From an uncultured Alistipes sp. (GTDB lineage: Bacteria; Bacteroidota; Bacteroidia; Bacteroidales; Rikenellaceae), in contig CAJUIE010000087.1 in NCBI GenBank assembly GCA_910586375.1, positions 1-6,977 on the forward strand: a stretch of 6,977 bases of DNA, read 5' to 3'. Numbering within the stretch: the first letter of the stretch is position 1; every line of letters starts with the position of its first letter. Position numbers and translations under genes: made by a program. Positions 1 through 5,006 of the stretch are shown here, piece by piece. Under the pieces are notes generated by a model. The model saw only the letters and a list, made by a program, of their open reading frames with translations. It did no database searches and was not told where the DNA came from.

Positions 1-662
1 CCCGTTAACACGGCGTCTATGTTCTTGGTGGGGGCGAAGAGCTCGTAGACTGCGGTTGCAACATCGTTGTCGTTGGTGAGCTGTACTCCGACCGTGACGG
101 CCGTGGCCTTGTTGATGATATTCTCGCCGCTTTCGTCGGCTTTACCGGCCAAGATCAAAACTTTGGCTGCAGGGCCTGTGGGGTCGCTCTCCTGAGTGGT
201 GAAATCGGCCGTATATACTTCGGACGTGATTTCACCTTCGGTCGAAAGGCCGTAAGCAAAAGCTACGTAGTCAGTCGAGACCGTAAGGCCGCTGAACGTT
301 TCGCTTTTGTTTCCGTTTTTGAGCAGGCCCGACAAGACGAGGTATTCGGCAAGCGAGCTGCCAGCAGCCAGGGCTTCGGCCTTTATTGCGTCAAGATCGG
401 CTTCGGCCAAAGCTTTGGCCGAGGCGTGAGTATCGAACTCCTCCTTGGTAACAACGTCGACCTTATAGGTCAGCGAGGACGCAGGGGCCGTGGTGACGGT
501 TGCCGAAGTGCCCAGGATGTTCGAAACGGCGATCTTGATCGCTGCGTTGGAGTTACCCCCCCCCACCTCTTCGGTGGAGCTGTCTTCACTGCAACCCGTC
601 GTTGCGAACAGCGTCGCAACGGCGAGCGCCAGAGCCCGCAAGCTGAAGTTGTACTTTGTCAT
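1..662 (-). CDS. Surface lipoprotein with Ig/FN3-like domains, N-terminal part (3' end outside window)
   Basis: This is the first 220 residues of an open frame that runs off the left edge. The start is ATG at 660-662, 21 bases after the DUF4302 stop, behind an A/T-rich leader without a Shine-Dalgarno. The signal peptide (1-23, hydrophobic LALAVATLF) ends in TTGC, with lipidated Cys24, followed by the acidic stretch SEDSSTEE and a Val-Gly-Gly-Gly linker. This suggests surface display. Residues ~41-156 look like an Ig/FN3-like domain with a helical insert (~78-104, Ala-rich): IKIAVSNILGTSATVTTAP, YKVDVVTKEEF, then FSGLTVSTDYVAFAYGLSTE and ADFTT. A second beta domain starts near 166 (KVLILAGKADESG). 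I do not recognise the specific family. No catalytic motif is visible, so a binding or structural role is the most one can infer. The linker is encoded by a run of nine G that could slip. The frame is intact at the observed length. Confidence 0.85.
   Translation of the reverse strand, partial: MTKYNFSLRALALAVATLFATTGCSEDSSTEEVGGGNSNAAIKIAVSNILGTSATVTTAPASSLTYKVDVVTKEEFDTHASAKALAEADLDAIKAEALAAGSSLAEYLVLSGLLKNGNKSETFSGLTVSTDYVAFAYGLSTEGEITSEVYTADFTTQESDPTGPAAKVLILAGKADESGENIINKATAVTVGVQLTNDNDVATAVYELFAPTKNIDAVLT
556..564 (-). repeat. Run of nine G (candidate slipped-strand switch) just after a lipobox
   Basis: The + strand has nine consecutive C, so the coding strand reads GTG GGG GGG GGT (Val33-Gly34-Gly35-Gly36). 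At nine G the frame is open. At ten G the next codon is TAA. At eight G the shifted frame meets TGA within about 25 codons. Either change leaves only the signal peptide, the lipidated cysteine and a few residues, so the lipoprotein would switch off. The tract and its frame consequences are seen directly; actual length variation in a population is inferred. Confidence 0.7.
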
Positions 663-683
663 GTTTTTGAAATTTGAAAGTTG

Positions 684-2474
684 TTATTGGCGGTAAAATA
701 TCTCTTTTTTTGCGGCGATTTTCTGCGTCGCAGTCTTCGGAGCAGGGGTTGCATCTGCCCGGGCTGCCGGGCTGGATGCAGTCTTCTTGGTCAGGGTGTA
801 GGGGCCGGTGGGATAGATTCCCGTGGTGTAGCCTTCGTCTGCTCTGATAAGGTAGAGTTCGCCGGAGGCATCCTCCAGGAAGTAGTCGCAGAAAAGGGTT
901 TCGAAACTACCCCCTCCTTGCAGGCTCCCCTGGTAGCCGGTGGCGGTTCCTGCCGTGTCCGAAGAACGCGTGACTGTAAGCAGGTCGTAGGCTCCGCCGA
1001 CGAAGGAGTACCCCCGACCGGGAATCCGACTGAGGCCCATGGCCAGCAACGAGCCCTCCTTGCTTCTGTTGACGACCAGGTCATTGGCCAGGCCGAACGA
1101 ATTGGTGTCAGAGTTGAACGTGACGATAATCGGATATTCGTTGCGATAGACCGATACGCCCCATCCGTAAATTTCGAAGGTCGTATTGGATTTCAAGGCT
1201 TCGATCGTGATGTCGAACGAAATGGGCGTGTTGGTCTCAGCATCGGTTTCGTAGTTATACGATCCTGTGCTGGTAACCGTCCAGGTGCCGAGCCATGCGG
1301 CATAATCCGCTTCATAGGGTGTCGCTGTCGCGGTCCTGAACGATTTACGGGTGAGGTCCGTAACCGGATAGAGGGTGTTGTCCCCCGACTTGCCGACGCC
1401 GATAGCCAGGATATAGTAGTCGGTTTCGGCTTTCATGTTGGAGGCCTTGAGGCTCTGGGAGGAGCTGGCAAGCTCCGAGGGCAGAATGCGATCCATCAAA
1501 TAGCGGATCACGGCGTCGTCCGAGCCCAGCTTGTCGATTTCGCTGGCCTTGTAATGCCCCGCGTAATAATATTCGCTTTTCGGATTGAGGTTCGAGGGGG
1601 TAACCTGATAGGTTACGTCGGACTCTGTCGGGGGGGCTATCGAGATCGAGAGGGTCATCGCTGACGTCACAGGAGCGATCACCGCGTTTTGTTTGATGTT
1701 GATGAACTTTCCGTTGCTCCAGTCGAAGCTCTCGAGTGTCGAGCCGTCGACGACAATGGGCTGGTAAAATTCGAGACCGCTGTTCGTGTAGATGTAAGGC
1801 GCCTGAATGGTGTTGCCTGCCGTGTCAACGATGCGGAATAAACGCGACGGATAGTTCGGGTCTTCGCTACGATACATTTCATAGGTTGTGCCGCCAAGCC
1901 GGAGCGAGTAGGAGAAGAACGCCTCCATCTGTTTCACGGAGTTGATGTAGTCCTTCATCTGCTCCAGCCAGTCGCCTGCGGGCAGCGGCGTCATGCGGAT
2001 GGTGTTGCCCGTACGCTTACCGCGCAGCACGACCTCCTCAGGCGAGTAGCTGACGATGATGAATTCGGCGTCGCCGTCCATACCCGTATTGACCTCGCCG
2101 ACACCTGAGTTAGGCTCGGAGTAGATGTGGAACAGTTCGTTGTAGGTGTCGAAGTTGAGCGTGGCACCGGCGTCGGAGTCGTAGGAATAGAGGCTTTGGG
2201 CTGTCTGTCCCTCTTTGCCGTGCTCGGAAACTACAGTGACCTTGCCGTTGTCGAACTTCATGTAGAGCATGATGCCGCCATATTGCAGGCGTGAGCTGGG
2301 GTAGTATTTCATTTGCCAGCCGTTGGGTGCGGCGTTGAGTACCTGTTCCGTTTCGGCCTGCACGCGCGCAATACGTGCGCTGGCCGATTCGCCAAAGAGG
2401 TCTTTATCCTCTTTCAGACACGATCCGAACAGCAACGGCAGAGCCGATAACGAAAAGATGATATATTTTTTCAT
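684..2474 (-). CDS. DUF4302-family surface lipoprotein with C-terminal Ig-like and beta domains
   Basis: This complete 596-residue lipoprotein is of unknown biochemical function. The signal peptide ends in FGSC, with lipidated Cys19, followed by LKEDKD. This fits the C-x-K-(D/E)2 signal that sends Bacteroidota lipoproteins to the cell surface. Residues ~30-260 match the DUF4302 pattern as I know it: NAAPNGWQMKYYP, YGGIMLYMKFDNGKVTV, LNFDTYNELFHIYSEP, and GDAEFIIVS. Residues ~268-382 look like an Ig/FN3-like domain ending AETDYYILAIGVGKSG...KSFRT, similar to one in the next gene. Residues ~389-562 begin WLGTWTVTSTGSY and form a separate all-beta, perhaps lipocalin-like, domain ending GPYTLTKK. 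Residues 563-596 are an Ala/Lys/Thr/Pro-rich tail. Genes of this family are known next to SusC/SusD and zinc-metallohydrolase lipoproteins, which fits an accessory ligand-binding role (inference). The start is 9 bases after the metallohydrolase stop, and the ATG is followed by the lysine-rich MKKYIIF. Confidence 0.88.
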   Translation of the reverse strand: MKKYIIFSLSALPLLFGSCLKEDKDLFGESASARIARVQAETEQVLNAAPNGWQMKYYPSSRLQYGGIMLYMKFDNGKVTVVSEHGKEGQTAQSLYSYDSDAGATLNFDTYNELFHIYSEPNSGVGEVNTGMDGDAEFIIVSYSPEEVVLRGKRTGNTIRMTPLPAGDWLEQMKDYINSVKQMEAFFSYSLRLGGTTYEMYRSEDPNYPSRLFRIVDTAGNTIQAPYIYTNSGLEFYQPIVVDGSTLESFDWSNGKFINIKQNAVIAPVTSAMTLSISIAPPTESDVTYQVTPSNLNPKSEYYYAGHYKASEIDKLGSDDAVIRYLMDRILPSELASSSQSLKASNMKAETDYYILAIGVGKSGDNTLYPVTDLTRKSFRTATATPYEADYAAWLGTWTVTSTGSYNYETDAETNTPISFDITIEALKSNTTFEIYGWGVSVYRNEYPIIVTFNSDTNSFGLANDLVVNRSKEGSLLAMGLSRIPGRGYSFVGGAYDLLTVTRSSDTAGTATGYQGSLQGGGSFETLFCDYFLEDASGELYLIRADEGYTTGIYPTGPYTLTKKTASSPAARADATPAPKTATQKIAAKKEIFYRQ

Positions 2475-2483
2475 ACGAGTCTG

Positions 2484-3377
2484 TTAGTTAATGTTAAAAT
2501 CGAGGGTCCAGATTTCGTTCTGACGGCGCAGCACTTCCTTGCGGAGTTGATCGATGTCGATGTTCCACGTGTCGGTCATATACCGACGCACGATGTCGAT
2601 CTTCTGTTGGATGAGCAGACGTCCCGTCTGGCCGCCCTGCTCCAGAATAGCGTCCCACTCCTCAGCCGTGACGGTCACGTAGAGCGAAAGGTTCTCCACG
2701 AAATCCTCATCGGGCGATTTGGACGAGTAACGCGTCACGAATCCATCCTGCCGGGCACTCTTATCCGAACCGTAGGTCTGGAAGCAGGCATCGCCCACAT
2801 AAGCTGCCGCCGTGATGGCGTTGAAGTCGCTCGTATAGGGTTTGGTCTGGTGCAGAATGTGCCCGAACTCGTGGTGCATGGTCTTGAAGTAACGCTCGTT
2901 GAGAGTTATGAGGTCCTGATTCTCGAAGCGCGAACGCAGGGAGTTTACTTCATATAGGGTCATTTTTTTTCCGCCCTCGGCCACACCCAGCGTCACGGAG
3001 TTGTTCTCGTTGTAGGCCGGAGAGCCGATCAGGTGAACGAACTTCGGGAAATAGTTGCGGATGAACTCTGTGCTTCCGGTCACCTCGTCGTAGGCCTCAA
3101 GGATCAGGTGCTGCGTGAGCCTGGCCATCATGATCGACTGGGCATACTCGGCGGGGGTGAGGTGGTAGTCCATATCCGACTCCACGAATTTGAACCGGTA
3201 CTGAAAGTTGATGTTGTATTTGTTCAGGTAGTTGTCGGCAAGCCACTCGTCAAACTCGTTCTGGGGCAGAAACGAGTCGATAATAACGCTTGTGTCGTCC
3301 AGTTTGTCCTGGTCGCAGCCCGTACAGAGCACCGCGCCGCACAGGAGTGCCGACAGGAATATGAGGATTTTATTCAT
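2484..3377 (-). CDS. Substrate-import-associated zinc metallohydrolase lipoprotein (HExxH; putative zinc-binding metallopeptidase)
   Basis: This complete 297-residue lipoprotein has a zinc-protease motif. The signal peptide (residues 1-20) ends at CTGC, with lipidated Cys21 followed by acidic DQDKLDD; Cys at the -3 position is unusual but tolerable. The catalytic motif is HEFGHILH at 169-176 (DNA 2859-2873 for HEFGH). His169 and His173 are predicted zinc ligands and Glu170 the catalytic base. A downstream acidic stretch, DEDFVEN at 223-229, probably supplies the third ligand, with Glu228 or Glu224 the best candidates, as in gluzincin-type enzymes. I place it in the family of HExxH lipoproteins known to accompany SusC/SusD pairs (TIGR04549-like, Pfam Peptidase_Mx1-like), from memory of the N-terminal layout and motif. 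The start is 26 bases after the SusD stop, and the stop is 9 bases before the DUF4302 gene. Its likely role is surface cleavage of a peptide or protein ligand before import; no substrate is shown. A run of eight A lies upstream of the catalytic motif. Confidence 0.9.
   Translation of the reverse strand: MNKILIFLSALLCGAVLCTGCDQDKLDDTSVIIDSFLPQNEFDEWLADNYLNKYNINFQYRFKFVESDMDYHLTPAEYAQSIMMARLTQHLILEAYDEVTGSTEFIRNYFPKFVHLIGSPAYNENNSVTLGVAEGGKKMTLYEVNSLRSRFENQDLITLNERYFKTMHHEFGHILHQTKPYTSDFNAITAAAYVGDACFQTYGSDKSARQDGFVTRYSSKSPDEDFVENLSLYVTVTAEEWDAILEQGGQTGRLLIQQKIDIVRRYMTDTWNIDIDQLRKEVLRRQNEIWTLDFNIN
2963..2970 (-). repeat. Run of eight A in the metallohydrolase coding strand
   Basis: The coding strand reads GGA AAA AAA ATG (residues Gly136-Lys-Lys-Met139), giving eight consecutive A. 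Losing one A puts TGA directly after the two lysine codons. Gaining one A brings a TGA five codons after the glycine codon. Either slip would remove the HEFGH motif some 30 residues downstream. Such runs can arise by chance at Lys-Lys-Met, so a regulatory role is only a possibility. Confidence 0.6.
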
Positions 3378-3403
3378 AGCTCAAATCTTTTTTGTTTCGA
3401 TAT

Positions 3404-4990
3404 TTAGCGCGGATTGGCAGGCAGACCGGCCAAGATCACTTCCGACGGAATCTGAACAGCACAACGCGGGTCGCGAGGCTTGAGCTCGCCGGTTGTTGCG
3501 TCCAGCTGGGTGGGGTGAAGCAGCTTGCGGCGTGTCATCGTGATGCCGTAGCGTTTCACGTCGTAGAGGCGCAGACCGAGGTGGCAGGTCTCTACGCGAC
3601 GCATGTGGACGATGGCGTAGCACATAGCCTCCTGGTCACCGGCTTCAATGGGGAAGGCCGGAGCGTCGAATTTCTTTTTCGTCGTCGGGGCCTCAGCCTT
3701 GTGGAAGTCCGTATCGCTTGCCCATGAGTTGATGGAGGCCAGTGTCATGGTCTTACTGCCCGAGCAGTAGTTCTGCACCCAGAGGTTCATATCTTCCAGC
3801 GCTGCGGTGTAGTTTTTCTGCATGATGTATGCCTCGGCGCGTACCAGCAACGTCTCGTCTGTCGTCAGCACGGGCGTGACCGCATGGGGAAAACCGATTT
3901 GATTGACCGGATCTTTATACTCGAACAGATAGGGTATGCGCCAGCCGTAAGCCTTGTCGGTTGTGCCGTTGTTGTTCGAGTAAGGGGGCGAGTAGGGCGA
4001 GTAATTCCGGCCCCAGGGAGCGGTGATGGCCCGGAACGTCTCCGTCTGGTCCAGCCAGTTGCCGTGGGCAAAACGGGTGTAAGCCCTGTAAGGTCCCCAC
4101 GCTACGCCGTACTCGGTGACGCTGGTCATCAGCAGCAGGTTGCACTTATGGGCATAGTCGATATAGTCCATTGTGCGGAGCAGACGTTCGCCGTCAGCCG
4201 ACTGGAGGCCCAGAGCACCATTGGCTGCCCAGTCGCGCAGCATACCTGCAGGGGCCGAGCCGAGCACCTTATTGGCACACTCGATCGCCTTGTCCCACTT
4301 CTGATAGAAAAGGTAGAACCGCGCAGCGAAAGCGTAGGCAGCTTTTACATTGAAGTGATACTTGGGGACCTTGTAAATTGCGTCGTTGACCAACGGCAGA
4401 CCCTCTTCGAGGTCACTGGCGATCTTTGCGTACACCTCGGCTACCGTGCCGCGTTCGTACTGGGGGTTCAGCTCCTTTTCGGCATGGTCCATATAAGGGA
4501 CACCCAGGTCTTCGTTGGCATAGATGGGGTTGTAAGCCTGGCAGAAGGTATTCACCAGGATGAAGTGTGCATACGCCCGGCAGAGCAGCGCCTCGCCTTT
4601 GGCTGCGTGTAACTCCTCGGAGTCGGGCAGGTTGGGAATGGCTTCGAGAGCGTGGTTGGCGGCAGCAATCGCGCGATAGCAGGCCTCCCACAACTTGTCC
4701 GGAGTGTCGTTGCCCGCGGCGGTGACATCCTGCCAGTGGTAGAGCTGGTCGTCGAGCAAGGAGTAGTCAGGGTTGGCAATGGCCGTTTCGTCTACGTTGT
4801 CCGAATAAAATTCGTTGGTGACGAAATAAGGCGCATCGGGATAGGCCGACACCAGCAGGGCGATAACTTTGTCCTGAGTATCCAGCGTGGTGCGGTTGTC
4901 GGGCATTTGGTCCAGAAACTTATTGCAGGACGAAAGGGCAAGGGCCGCGGTGGCCAATGCGAATATGTTGCGTTTGATGTTCATAATCAT
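3404..4990 (-). CDS. SusD/RagB-family substrate-binding outer-membrane lipoprotein
   Basis: This complete 528-residue SusD-like lipoprotein is the lid that captures substrate at the cell surface and delivers it to the SusC barrel encoded just upstream. A short signal peptide ends in the lipobox LSSC, with lipidated Cys22, followed by NKFLDQMPDNR, a classic SusD N-terminus. Residues 97-150 and 182-240 are the TPR-like helical region (WEACYRAIAAANHALEAIP, GEALLCRAYAHFILVNTFC). The C-terminal RagB/SusD domain is marked by ETLLVRAEAYIMQKNYTAAL at 379-398, RLYDVKRYG at 474-482 and the terminal pattern DPR...QIP.EVI.AG..NPR at 507-528. Two in-frame ATGs, at 4990 and 4984, could serve as start; neither has a clear Shine-Dalgarno. 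The second gives the more usual MNIKRNIF beginning. The protein has nine cysteines besides Cys22, which is many for this family. Residues 290-350, rich in aromatic residues, Asn and Pro, may be binding loops, but this is only inference. The substrate cannot be deduced. Confidence 0.96.
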   Translation of the reverse strand: MIMNIKRNIFALATAALALSSCNKFLDQMPDNRTTLDTQDKVIALLVSAYPDAPYFVTNEFYSDNVDETAIANPDYSLLDDQLYHWQDVTAAGNDTPDKLWEACYRAIAAANHALEAIPNLPDSEELHAAKGEALLCRAYAHFILVNTFCQAYNPIYANEDLGVPYMDHAEKELNPQYERGTVAEVYAKIASDLEEGLPLVNDAIYKVPKYHFNVKAAYAFAARFYLFYQKWDKAIECANKVLGSAPAGMLRDWAANGALGLQSADGERLLRTMDYIDYAHKCNLLLMTSVTEYGVAWGPYRAYTRFAHGNWLDQTETFRAITAPWGRNYSPYSPPYSNNNGTTDKAYGWRIPYLFEYKDPVNQIGFPHAVTPVLTTDETLLVRAEAYIMQKNYTAALEDMNLWVQNYCSGSKTMTLASINSWASDTDFHKAEAPTTKKKFDAPAFPIEAGDQEAMCYAIVHMRRVETCHLGLRLYDVKRYGITMTRRKLLHPTQLDATTGELKPRDPRCAVQIPSEVILAGLPANPR

Positions 4991-5006
4991 TCAGCTTTTA
5001 CGATCA
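4982..5006 (-). promoter_or_regulatory. SusC-SusD junction with two candidate start codons
   Basis: The SusC stop (TGA, 5004-5006) is followed 13 bases later by the first ATG of susD (4988-4990) and, two codons on, by a second in-frame ATG (4982-4984). The leader is A-rich, with no convincing Shine-Dalgarno sequence, as is usual in Bacteroidota. The junction supports coupled expression of transporter and lid. The choice between the two starts adds or removes only Met-Ile and does not alter the signal peptide. Confidence 0.6.

Noticed and set aside
426..677. Two short overlapping + strand frames opposite the start of the last lipoprotein
   Set aside because: The minus-strand frame has a proper start, signal peptide, lipobox and beta-domain pattern. 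The + strand products are low-complexity and Arg-rich or lack any features.
1630..1636. Seven-base G/C run inside the DUF4302 gene (Ala-Pro-Pro codons)
   Set aside because: It is shorter than the nine-G run, lies mid-gene in a beta domain, and is within what chance gives in this G+C-rich DNA.
681..1664. A 327-codon open frame on the + strand opposite the DUF4302 gene
   Set aside because: It is antisense to a gene with a clear signal peptide, lipobox and family motifs. Its translation is rich in Arg, Gly and Val without domain features, as expected for a shadow frame in G+C-rich coding DNA, and it is the only + strand gene that would be needed here.
2475..2483. Possible terminator or promoter between the metallohydrolase and DUF4302 genes, or in the other gaps
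   Set aside because: The gaps are 9-26 bases with no inverted repeat plus T-run, too short for a promoter separate from coding sequence. They fit internal operon junctions.
3884..4612. A 242-codon open frame on the + strand opposite susD
   Set aside because: It lies wholly within the confident SusD gene, shows no recognisable motif, and has the composition of a reverse-complement shadow.
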